A DNA stretch of 5,889 nt from Xanthobacteraceae bacterium (lineage in GTDB: Bacteria; Pseudomonadota; Alphaproteobacteria; Rhizobiales; Xanthobacteraceae). Under the pieces are notes generated by a model. It made no database searches and was not told the DNA's origin. It was given only the letters and a program-made list of their open reading frames with translations. This document shows, one piece after another, positions 1 to 5,889 of the stretch; the first letter of the stretch is position 1; each line of letters begins with the position of its first letter. Made by a program: the position numbers and the translations under genes. The DNA is taken from positions 1 through 5,889 of the forward strand of contig JASHXX010000131.1 of the NCBI GenBank assembly GCA_030043335.1, written 5' to 3'.

Positions 1-369
<369 letters not shown>

Positions 370-774
370 ATGCGCGCAGGCCAGCGAACAGGCGCCGACG
401 CGGTTTCGTGGGTCGCGGCGGCGGACCATGTCAGTGCGCGTGCGCGCCGGGCCGCTCGCGCTCACCGCGAGGATTTCCGCGCCAAATCGGCGCGCCTCGC
501 CGTTGTCTTGTCCCTGTTCCTGGTGCTGCTCGCGGCGGCGCTCTTGATCGGCGGCCGGATCGTGATCGACCCGATGCTGCAGTCGGCGGCGGCAGCGCGC
601 GGGACCGATCGGTTAGGGGCCATCGTCTACGCCATGCCTGACGGTATATTTTGCCGGCACCTGTCGTTCGACAACGTTACCGCGGAGCTGACCGAGGGCG
701 CGGTCGAGAAGTGCGCGGACGAGCTGACCCGCGGACGCAAGAGCCGGCCGCCGAATTTCGCGTGGGGACACTGA
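370..774 (+). CDS. Small single-pass membrane protein of unknown function
   Basis: The product has 134 residues. I do not recognise a named family, although the C-terminal segment resembles hypothetical proteins I associate with Bradyrhizobium relatives. An Arg/Ala-rich N-terminus (residues 22-43) precedes one hydrophobic helix at about 43-62 (LAVVLSLFLVLLAAALLIGG), so the protein is probably inner-membrane anchored with the C-terminus in the periplasm. The C-terminal part contains YAMPDGIFCRHLSFDN, then an acidic helix and the end PPNFAWGH. Its two cysteines (95 and 115) lie 20 residues apart and could pair in the periplasm. The ATG at 370 is the first in frame and has no evident Shine-Dalgarno. 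No in-frame ATG or GTG lies between it and the membrane helix, so the true start is uncertain. A long open frame at 18-641 overlaps it but looks like a composition artefact. Confidence 0.62.
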   Translation: MRAGQRTGADAVSWVAAADHVSARARRAARAHREDFRAKSARLAVVLSLFLVLLAAALLIGGRIVIDPMLQSAAAARGTDRLGAIVYAMPDGIFCRHLSFDNVTAELTEGAVEKCADELTRGRKSRPPNFAWGH

Positions 775-910
775 CGCCGGCGATAGCGGCGTTGCCAAGA
801 TCCGTTTGGATTTGACTTCCGCCCGGATAGAGACCATCGACGGCGGCCCGCTGCACCGCTAGGGTGCATCAGCGCGGGAGTTGGCTCGCGTCGTCTCGGG
901 GAGTTAACCC
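775..910. other. Intergenic leader before the Cys/His-rich protein gene, with inverted repeat
   Basis: This non-coding spacer contains a perfect inverted repeat, TGCACC-N5-GGTGCA (852-857 and 863-868). It could form a short RNA hairpin in the leader of the next gene or act as a protein site. A TTGACT hexamer at 812-817 resembles a -35 element, but the sequence 17 bases downstream (CATCGA) is a poor -10, so I do not call a promoter. A ribosome binding site, GGGGAG at 898-903, ends the region seven bases before the next ATG. Confidence 0.3.
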
Positions 911-1198
911 ATGCGTCATTTGCGTCTCGTCCTAGGCGTTGCCCTGCCCATGGTTGCACTTGTTGCCGGCTTGAACGGGGCCAATGCTCAGGGCGATCCT
1001 CGCGAGCTTTGCGTGTCCGATGCTCTGCGCCTCTGCAATGACTTCATCCCGGACGAAGCGAAGGTCAAAAGGTGCATGCTGGCGAAGCGGCCGCAGCTCA
1101 GCGCGCCCTGCCGCAACGCCATGCACCCAGGGTGGAAAGGCCATGGGCACTACTACCATCGGGGGGTGAAGCACTGCCACAAGGGTCATTGCGGCTGA
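911..1198 (+). CDS. Secreted small Cys-repeat protein with His/Cys-rich tail
   Basis: This encodes a 95-residue precursor with a clear Sec signal peptide: basic MRHLR, a hydrophobic core (residues 6-21), and a likely signal-peptidase site after Ala-Asn-Ala (26). The mature part, about 69 residues, holds one unit resembling the cysteine-rich repeat of the GLG1 type, with Cys34, Cys42, Cys55 and Cys67 (C-x7-C-x12-C-x11-C) and the typical RLC and LSAPCR contexts. The final 24 residues contain seven histidines (72, 78, 80, 83, 88, 90, 93) and Cys89/Cys94, which suggests metal binding in the periplasm. The ATG is supported by GGGGAG seven bases upstream and by the signal peptide it creates. The four repeat cysteines probably form two disulfides. 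The function is unknown; copper, nickel or zinc handling is an inference from composition only. Confidence 0.78.
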   Translation: MRHLRLVLGVALPMVALVAGLNGANAQGDPRELCVSDALRLCNDFIPDEAKVKRCMLAKRPQLSAPCRNAMHPGWKGHGHYYHRGVKHCHKGHCG

Positions 1199-1311
1199 GC
1201 TGCCGGCGGTAACGCATCCGAAGCTTTGTTGGCCGAAAAATGCCATGATGTTGCGCCGGGCGGCCGGGACCATCGACCGCGACCGGGGGGCGAAATTCGC
1301 GGAGGAGGAGT
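1199..1311. other. Intergenic spacer with strong ribosome binding site at its end
   Basis: No terminator or recognisable promoter is visible here. The useful signal is the purine run GGAGGAGGAG at 1301-1310. It ends one base before the ATG at 1312 and places a perfect GGAGG (1301-1305) six bases upstream of that ATG. This fixes the start of the following gene. Confidence 0.5.
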
Positions 1312-2241
1312 ATGCCCGGGGCGACCTCGGCGGCCCGATCGATAGTCGTGCGACGGGCCGTCTTATGGGGTGGGGTCGGTGCGCTCGTCGCCGCGGTTTT
1401 GATCGCGGTTCTCATCGTGGGACCCAAGGCGCAGCCCAGGCCGCCGCTGCCCGCCGCCGGCGCAGCGGTCGTCGCCGCCGACGACACACTCAGCACAGCA
1501 ATACGCGCCGGCGATAAAGGGATCGCCCGCCGACTGCTGGCGCTCGAATTCACCTTCGTCGATGCGGCTGGCCAGATCCATTTGCGCAAGGATTTTCTCG
1601 CGGATCTCAAGGCCGTCGCCGCCGGCTCGGCAACCGACGTTGACGTGAAAATCTACGGGCTTGTGGCCCTGGTAACGGGCCACCATAAATCGGCGTCGGG
1701 AGCCGATACGCTTTTTCTCGATATTTGGGTCAAGCAGAAGCGGGCTTGGCGCGCCCTGGTGATGCAGGAGGTGCCGCTTGCCGCAGCCGATGCCGCAGCA
1801 GCTGCGCCGGTCGCGCCGGCAAATCCGTCCGAGTGCAAAAATCCTTGCGAGGCCATTCCGTATCGCGTGCGTTCGCCGACCGAGCAGGAGATCGTCAAAT
1901 CCTTCCAGGCGATCGCGAAGGCCGTCACCGCCCACGACGCCGGCGAATGGAGCAGGCACGTCGCCGACGATTTCGTGCTCTATGGAAGCGGCGGAGCGCC
2001 GGCCTCGAAGGCCGCGCGCATGGCGCTGATCGAGCGTCAGAAGGAGAGCAAGACCGCGGTGACGATCGGCGAAGTTGAGCATATGGAAGTGTCGGCCTAT
2101 GGCGACGGCGCGGTGATGATCGCGACCCATCTGACGCCGGAGGCGCGCTCGCGTTTCCGCGCCGTTCGGCTGTGGACGAGACGCAACGGCCAGTGGCTGA
2201 TGGCGGTGAGCGCCCACACCGACATCAGGATTGGAAACTAA
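1312..2241 (+). CDS. Membrane-anchored protein with two NTF2-like (SnoaL/DUF4440-type) domains
   Basis: The product is 309 residues long. The first 14 residues carry Arg12, Arg14 and Arg15 nearby and precede a hydrophobic helix at about 15-37, so the protein is probably tethered with its body in the periplasm. A Pro/Ala-rich linker follows. Domain one (about 56-155) reads like an NTF2 fold: a helix with DDTLSTAIRAGD, then FTFVDAAGQIHLRKDFLADL, and strands ending LDIWVKQKRAWRALVMQEV. An Ala-rich linker with two close cysteines (175, 179) leads to domain two (about 190-306), which shows the same pattern: helix EQEIVKSFQAIAKAVTAHD, DDFVLYGSGG, and the closing strands RAVRLWTRRNGQWLMAVSAH. Such domains often bind small ligands or catalyse simple reactions, but no catalytic residue set is evident. 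The start is secured by a near-perfect Shine-Dalgarno at 1301-1310. The fold call is good, while the role is unknown. Confidence 0.85.
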   Translation: MPGATSAARSIVVRRAVLWGGVGALVAAVLIAVLIVGPKAQPRPPLPAAGAAVVAADDTLSTAIRAGDKGIARRLLALEFTFVDAAGQIHLRKDFLADLKAVAAGSATDVDVKIYGLVALVTGHHKSASGADTLFLDIWVKQKRAWRALVMQEVPLAAADAAAAAPVAPANPSECKNPCEAIPYRVRSPTEQEIVKSFQAIAKAVTAHDAGEWSRHVADDFVLYGSGGAPASKAARMALIERQKESKTAVTIGEVEHMEVSAYGDGAVMIATHLTPEARSRFRAVRLWTRRNGQWLMAVSAHTDIRIGN

Positions 2242-2274
2242 GCGTCCGACCCTCGGCGCGTTCCGTTGCATTTC

Positions 2275-2303
2275 TTGACAGCGATTTGGCGTCCCGCCAT
2301 AAG
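2275..2303 (+). promoter_or_regulatory. Candidate housekeeping promoter for rplU-rpmA
   Basis: TTGACA at 2275-2280 is a perfect -35 hexamer. It is followed after 17 bases by CATAAG (2298-2303), which matches the -10 consensus at four central positions. Transcription would begin near 2310 and give a leader of about 115 nt before rplU. The placement right after the preceding gene's stop, with a terminator after rpmA, defines a tidy two-gene unit. This is a sequence match only. Confidence 0.6.
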
Positions 2304-2304
2304 G

Positions 2305-2425
2305 GCCGCGGCGCCGCTCGCGGCGAGCCGTTAAGGTTTGCCGGCGCGCGCTCTAGCTAGCAGCAACGATTTGAAAAAGCCGGTCCGGACCAATCCGAGC
2401 ACCGGGATCGAACACGAGGACAAGG
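2305..2425 (+). other. rplU mRNA leader with GC-rich hairpin and palindrome
   Basis: Just downstream of the predicted start point, GCCGCG (2305-2310) pairs with CGCGGC (2319-2324) across an eight-base loop. Further on, GGTCCGGACC (2382-2391) is a perfect 10-bp palindrome. Ribosomal protein operons often use leader structures for feedback control by one of their products, so this leader is a candidate site for L21-dependent regulation. I see no similarity to a leader motif that I can name. The ribosome binding site is GAGGA at 2416-2420, five bases before the ATG. Confidence 0.35.
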
Positions 2426-2959
2426 ATGTTCGCGGTCTTCAAAACAGGCGGCAAGCAATACCGGGTGGCCGCCGACGACGTGCTCAAGGTCGACAAGGTC
2501 AAGGGCGAGCCCGGCCAGATCGTGGAGTTCGGCGAGGTGCTCGTCGTCGGCGGCGACAGCGTAACGCTCGGAGCGCCCATTGTCGCCGGCGCGACCGTGG
2601 CCGCGGAGGTGCTCGAGCAGGCGCGCGGGCCGAAGATCATCGCCTTCAAGAAACGCCGGCGCAAGAATTCGCGGCGCAAGCGCGGCCATCGCCAGGAATT
2701 CACGCTTTTGCGCATCACCGAAATCCTCACCGACGGCAAGAAGCCGAGCAAGACCGCGCCGCCGCGGCCGAAACGCGCTCCCGCGCCTGCGCCGGCGATG
2801 CCGGAGGCTCCGGTGAAGGCCGCCGCCGAAGCTGCGGCACCGGCCGCGGAGACCGCCGCAAAGAAGCGCAAGGCCCCGGCCAAGAAACCGGAGAAGCCGA
2901 AATCCAAGCCGCCGGCGGCAAAGGCCAAAAAACCGCCGCCAAAGGGTAAGAAGAAGTGA
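2426..2959 (+). CDS. rplU: 50S ribosomal protein L21 with long basic Ala/Lys/Pro C-terminal extension
   Basis: Residues 1-103 are ordinary bacterial L21, a 23S rRNA-binding protein of the large subunit. The start [14 protein letters not shown] is diagnostic. It is followed by [16 protein letters not shown], the strongly basic loop [17 protein letters not shown] (75-91) that contacts rRNA, and the closing LLRITEIL. The usual family length is about 100-105 residues; this product has 177. The extra 74 or so residues are almost entirely Ala, Lys and Pro with some Glu/Arg, resembling a histone-H1-like tail, and are probably disordered. Shorter extensions occur in related Hyphomicrobiales as far as I recall. 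The stop is TGA at 2957-2959, and rpmA follows after 70 bases, consistent with co-transcription. The body is certain; the role of the tail is unknown. Confidence 0.97.
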   Translation: MFAVFKTGGKQYRVAADDVLKVDKVKGEPGQIVEFGEVLVVGGDSVTLGAPIVAGATVAAEVLEQARGPKIIAFKKRRRKNSRRKRGHRQEFTLLRITEILTDGKKPSKTAPPRPKRAPAPAPAMPEAPVKAAAEAAAPAAETAAKKRKAPAKKPEKPKSKPPAAKAKKPPPKGKKK

Positions 2960-2971
2960 TGTGGAGGAGTG

Positions 2972-3040
2972 ATGCTTTTGTCACGAATCCGATGTAGGGA
3001 TATGGCCAAGAAAGGTTCGGAGGCCAGCAATGGCTCATAA
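2972..3040 (+). CDS. Possible 22-codon mini-ORF overlapping the rpmA start
   Basis: In the rplU-rpmA gap, GGAGGAG (2963-2969) lies just before ATG at 2972. That opens a 22-residue frame, [20 protein letters not shown] followed by two more residues, ending TAA at 3038-3040, 11 bases inside rpmA in another frame. The spacing from GGAGG to ATG is only four bases, short but usable. An internal ATG (3002) would give a 12-residue version. If it is translated, ribosomes terminating here would pass over the rpmA ribosome binding site and could couple its translation. It may equally be chance sequence with a purine-rich run. No homologue is known to me. Confidence 0.25.
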   Translation: MLLSRIRCRDMAKKGSEASNGS

Positions 3041-3302
3041 GAAAGCAGGCGGTTCGTCGCGTAACGGCCGCGATTCTGGCGGTCAACGCCTGGGCATCAA
3101 GATTTTCGGCGGCGAGGAGGTTGTCGCCGGCAACGTTATCGCGCGCCAGCGCGGCACCAAATGGCATGCCGGCCGCAATGTCGGCGTCGGCCGCGACCAT
3201 ACGCTGTTTGCCCTGATCGACGGTCGGCTTCAGTTCCGCACCAAAGCCAAAGGCCGCGTCTTTGTGTCGGTACTTCCGATGACCGAGGCCGCGGCCCAGT
3301 AG
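3030..3302 (+). CDS. rpmA: 50S ribosomal protein L27
   Basis: This encodes a 90-residue L27, the large-subunit protein whose flexible N-terminus reaches towards the peptidyl-transferase centre. The start [16 protein letters not shown] is the classic N-terminus, directly following Met. There is thus no cleavable N-terminal extension of the kind found in Firmicutes. The rest follows the family: [39 protein letters not shown], and a C-terminal [15 protein letters not shown]. The length is normal. GGAGG at 3019-3023 sits six bases before the ATG. The gene is the second in the rplU unit and is closed by the terminator at 3362-3406. Identity is certain. Confidence 0.98.
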   Translation: MAHKKAGGSSRNGRDSGGQRLGIKIFGGEEVVAGNVIARQRGTKWHAGRNVGVGRDHTLFALIDGRLQFRTKAKGRVFVSVLPMTEAAAQ

Positions 3303-3320
3303 AACGGTGGATCATATGAG

Positions 3321-3360
3321 GTCCGCCGGCATCCAGTCGAACCGGCGGGCCCGAATGGGC
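3321..3360 (+). repeat. Two GC-rich hairpins in the rpmA 3' untranslated region
   Basis: CCGCCGG (3323-3329) pairs with CCGGCGG (3342-3348), and the stem extends to nine pairs with one T-G wobble. Directly after it, GCCC-GAAT-GGGC (3349-3360) can form a small tetraloop hairpin that competes for the same bases at its edge. Neither is followed by a T-tract, so these are not terminators. They could stabilise the rpmA transcript end. Confidence 0.4.
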
Positions 3361-3361
3361 T

Positions 3362-3406
3362 CCGAAAAGGGGGAGACCGGGATGCCGGCTCCCCCTTTCG
3401 GTTTTT
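3362..3406 (+). terminator. Strong intrinsic terminator after rpmA
   Basis: CCGAAA-A-GGGGGAG (3362-3375, one bulged A) pairs with CTCCCCC-TTTCGG (3389-3401) over 13 base pairs. The apex adds CCGG/CCGG (3377-3380 with 3385-3388) closed on a GATG loop. A run of five T follows at 3402-3406. This is a textbook Rho-independent terminator and marks the end of the rplU-rpmA unit. It also shows that an upstream start for the next gene at 3307, whose frame runs through the hairpin, is unlikely. Confidence 0.92.
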
Positions 3407-3423
3407 GCGCAGGAGCCCACGCC

Positions 3424-4020
3424 ATGACGCTATATGAAGATGTCGGAGACGAGACCAGGAGAGAGCGCAGTATCCCCGTCCTCAAGACCGAGCGGCTGAC
3501 CCTGCGCGCGCCGCGTGTTGAGGACGTAAAAGCGATTGCGCTTATCGCCAATGATCGTCGCCTCGCCGAGAACACCGCGCGCATTCCGCATCCCTATGGC
3601 GTCGACGACGCCAGGAAATTCATCGAGGCGGTCAACGGCGGCAATGGCGAGGTCGCGTTCGCGATCGTGTTCGACGGCGACCTGATCGGCGGATGCGGGA
3701 TCGATCCGCGCGAAGGCGGACCGGAAATCGGCTATTGGCTGGGCGCGGCCTATTGGGGACGCGGTTATGCCACCGAGACGGTGCGCGCGCTCGTCGACTA
3801 CTCGTTCGGCGAGCTTGAGCATGAGGCGCTCGTCGCCGGCGCGCGCGTGAGCAACCCGGCCTCGCGCCGCGTGCTGGAGAAATGCGGCTTCCAATGGACC
3901 GGCGTACGCCTGACGCGCATCCGTGCCATCAATTCGGCTGCGCCCACCGACCGCTTCCGGCTTGATCGCAAGCTCTGGCTCTCGCTCAAGTCCTGGGGGC
4001 GGGTACGCAGCGTGACGTGA
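3424..4020 (+). CDS. GNAT-family N-acetyltransferase, RimJ/RimL type
   Basis: This encodes a 198-residue acetyl-CoA-dependent acyltransferase, presumably cytoplasmic. The sequence LKTERLTLRAPRVEDVKAIA (20 onward) is the standard opening of the RimJ/RimL-like branch. IGGCGIDP (88-95) and EIGYWLGAAYWGRGYATE (101-118) form motif A, with the acetyl-CoA pyrophosphate loop GRGYAT. NPASRRVLEKCGF (144-156) is motif B. Substrates in this branch include ribosomal-protein N-termini, other proteins, spermidine and small amines; the sequence does not decide between them. The frame is open back to ATG 3307, but I choose ATG 3424 because AGGAG (3411-3415) sits eight bases before it and the longer version would be encoded through the terminator. 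Its position between rpmA and obgE recurs in related genomes as I recall, which hints at a ribosome link without proving one. Confidence 0.93.
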   Translation: MTLYEDVGDETRRERSIPVLKTERLTLRAPRVEDVKAIALIANDRRLAENTARIPHPYGVDDARKFIEAVNGGNGEVAFAIVFDGDLIGGCGIDPREGGPEIGYWLGAAYWGRGYATETVRALVDYSFGELEHEALVAGARVSNPASRRVLEKCGFQWTGVRLTRIRAINSAAPTDRFRLDRKLWLSLKSWGRVRSVT

Positions 4021-4126
4021 AGCCTCGCGGCTTTCGCGACATCGGCGCCGCTTTGATCGGGCCGTCCGGGTTCCGCCGGCTAATGTGTGGCGAGCGGCGC
4101 CGGCCGAGCCATCGTTGGTTTGCGCA
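4021..4126. other. Intergenic DNA between the GNAT gene and obgE, left part
   Basis: I see no gene here. A 5-bp hairpin AAGCC-TCGC-GGCTT (4020-4033) overlaps the GNAT stop codon and is followed by only one further T, so it is at best a weak terminator. A GTG-started frame of 64 codons (4087-4281) crosses into obgE and overlaps its ATG. It lacks a ribosome binding site and recognisable content, and I do not call it. Confidence 0.4.
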
Positions 4127-4177
4127 TTGAAACACCCGACCTGAATGCCCTATGGCATATCGATGTCACATCAGGGC
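4127..4177 (+). promoter_or_regulatory. Candidate obgE promoter region with nested dyads
   Basis: TTGAAA (4127-4132) and TATGGC (4151-4156), 18 bases apart, are a weak promoter match. Overlapping this is a cluster of symmetric elements: TATG-G-CATA (4151-4159), GATGT-C-ACATC (4162-4172), and outer arms GCCCT (4147-4151) and AGGGC (4173-4177). TCAGGGC recurs 18 bases later at 4189-4195. The arrangement resembles a regulator-binding patch or a small structured RNA. No regulator can be named. Confidence 0.28.
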
Positions 4178-4232
4178 GGCGCCGAATATCAGGGCCGCAC
4201 CAGGCGCTGAAGATCGCACCCGCGGGCATTAG

Positions 4233-5321
<1,089 letters not shown>

Positions 5322-5365
5322 CCGGCTCGTTTGGAATAGGCCCGGTCCGACCTACATTTACGGGC

Positions 5366-5889
5366 ATGTTCGGTCTGCCACGCACCCAGCAATCGCGGAA
5401 TGTCCGGCTCGATACGCTGGTGCGGCTGCGTTGGCTCGCGGTTTTCGGCCAGTTGGCGACCGTCCTGGTGGTGCATTTCGGCCTCGAGTTCGACGTGCCG
5501 ATCTGGCTCTGCCTTGGGGTGATCGCGCTGCCGGCGCTGCTTAACGTCGCGCTGCGCATCGGCCTGCGGCAGACACAATGGCTCGCGCCCGAGCATGCGG
5601 CGTGGCTGTTGGCCTTCGACATCGCCGAGCTGGCGGCGCTGGTTTACCTCACCGGCGGCCTGGAGAATCCATTCTCCTTCCTGCTGCTCGGTCCGGTGCT
5701 GATCTCGGCAACTGCGCTGCCGCCGCGTATGACCCTGCTGATCGGCATGTTCGCCATGCTGTGCGCGACCGCGCTGGTGTTCTTTCACTACCAGCTCCCT
5801 TGGGAAGGCGAGGACCCGCTTGAGCTTCCGGAAATCTACATGGTCGGAGTGTGGCTCTCGATCCTGCTCGCGATCGGCTATATCGGCGT
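5366..5889 (+). CDS. regB: RegB/PrrB/ActS-type redox sensor histidine kinase, N-terminal membrane part, cut by right edge
   Basis: The first 174 codons are present and the kinase core lies beyond the window. The family senses the redox state of the respiratory chain and phosphorylates RegA/PrrA/ActR, which controls photosynthesis, nitrogen or carbon fixation, or respiratory genes depending on the host. The N-terminal RLDTLVRLRWLAVFGQL (14-30) is a RegB hallmark that leads into the first of six expected membrane helices (about 22-40, 46-64, 79-96, 103-119, 122-140 and 157 onward). The heptad GGLENPF at 97-103 matches the conserved GGxxNPF quinone-site motif in the periplasmic loop between helices three and four. 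The redox-active cysteine and the H-box His lie downstream and cannot be checked. ATG 5366 has only a weak GGG upstream, 45 bases after the obgE stop. In rhizobia the gene is often named actS or regS. Confidence 0.93.
   Translation, partial: MFGLPRTQQSRNVRLDTLVRLRWLAVFGQLATVLVVHFGLEFDVPIWLCLGVIALPALLNVALRIGLRQTQWLAPEHAAWLLAFDIAELAALVYLTGGLENPFSFLLLGPVLISATALPPRMTLLIGMFAMLCATALVFFHYQLPWEGEDPLELPEIYMVGVWLSILLAIGYIG

Noticed and set aside
812..840. TTGACT with downstream CATCGA as a promoter for the Cys/His-rich gene
   Set aside because: The -35 is good but the -10 matches poorly at any allowed spacing.
1363..2271. 302-codon open frame on the minus strand
   Set aside because: It lies antisense to the tandem NTF2-like gene, which has a strong ribosome binding site and a recognisable fold. 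The minus product is Arg/His-rich with no family features.
2353..3030. 225-codon open frame on the minus strand, rich in Phe/Gly/Ala
   Set aside because: It is the reverse of the Lys/Ala/Pro codons of the L21 tail, and its apparent hydrophobic segments are an artefact of that.
4020..4034. Short hairpin after the GNAT stop as a terminator
   Set aside because: It has only five base pairs and no T-tract of useful length, so it is too weak to call.

Overview
The window is a GC-rich chromosomal segment from an alphaproteobacterium. The best match is a member of the Hyphomicrobiales near Bradyrhizobium, Rhodopseudomonas or related Xanthobacteraceae/Nitrobacteraceae genera. This rests on strong G/C preference at third codon positions, the core order rplU-rpmA-GNAT-obgE, a RegB/ActS-type redox kinase, a 4-hydroxybenzoate hydroxylase, and small proteins of a kind I associate with that order. 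The placement comes from remembered protein similarity, not from a search.

Layout, left to right. (1) 1-269, minus strand: the N-terminal 89 codons of pobA, which runs off the left edge. (2) 270-369: a relatively AT-rich gap with short dyads, the control region of pobA and possibly of the next gene. (3) 370-2241, plus strand: three genes without a firm function. They are a small single-pass membrane protein (370-774), a secreted Cys-repeat protein with a His/Cys-rich tail (911-1198), and a membrane-anchored protein with two NTF2-like (SnoaL/DUF4440-type) domains (1312-2241). All three look exported or membrane-attached, but nothing shows that they form one operon. (4) 2275-3406: a compact ribosomal-protein unit with a candidate sigma-70-type promoter, a leader of about 115 nt with a GC hairpin, rplU (with a long basic Ala/Lys/Pro tail), a possible 22-codon mini-ORF overlapping the rpmA start, rpmA, and a strong intrinsic terminator. 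(5) 3424-4020: a RimJ/RimL-type GNAT acetyltransferase whose ribosome binding site begins five bases after the terminator's T-tract. (6) 4021-4277: an intergenic stretch with a dyad-rich patch and a possible obgE promoter. (7) 4278-5321: obgE, the ribosome-associated GTPase. (8) 5366-5889: the membrane sensor part of a RegB/PrrB/ActS redox histidine kinase, cut by the right edge but carrying the family's quinone-site heptad.

How the genes relate: rplU, rpmA and obgE form a widely conserved cluster for 50S subunit composition and maturation. The GNAT may act on a protein N-terminus or an amino sugar, and its neighbours hint at a ribosomal substrate without showing one. RegB would control energy and redox genes together with a RegA/ActR partner expected beyond the window. 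PobA belongs to aromatic catabolism (4-hydroxybenzoate to protocatechuate) and is separate from the rest.

I see no mobile element, CRISPR array, tRNA or rRNA, and no convincing undescribed multi-gene system. The most interesting points are the long L21 tail, the mini-ORF at the rpmA start, the terminator packed against the GNAT ribosome binding site, the SKAD form of the Obg G4 motif, and the three uncharacterised envelope proteins.
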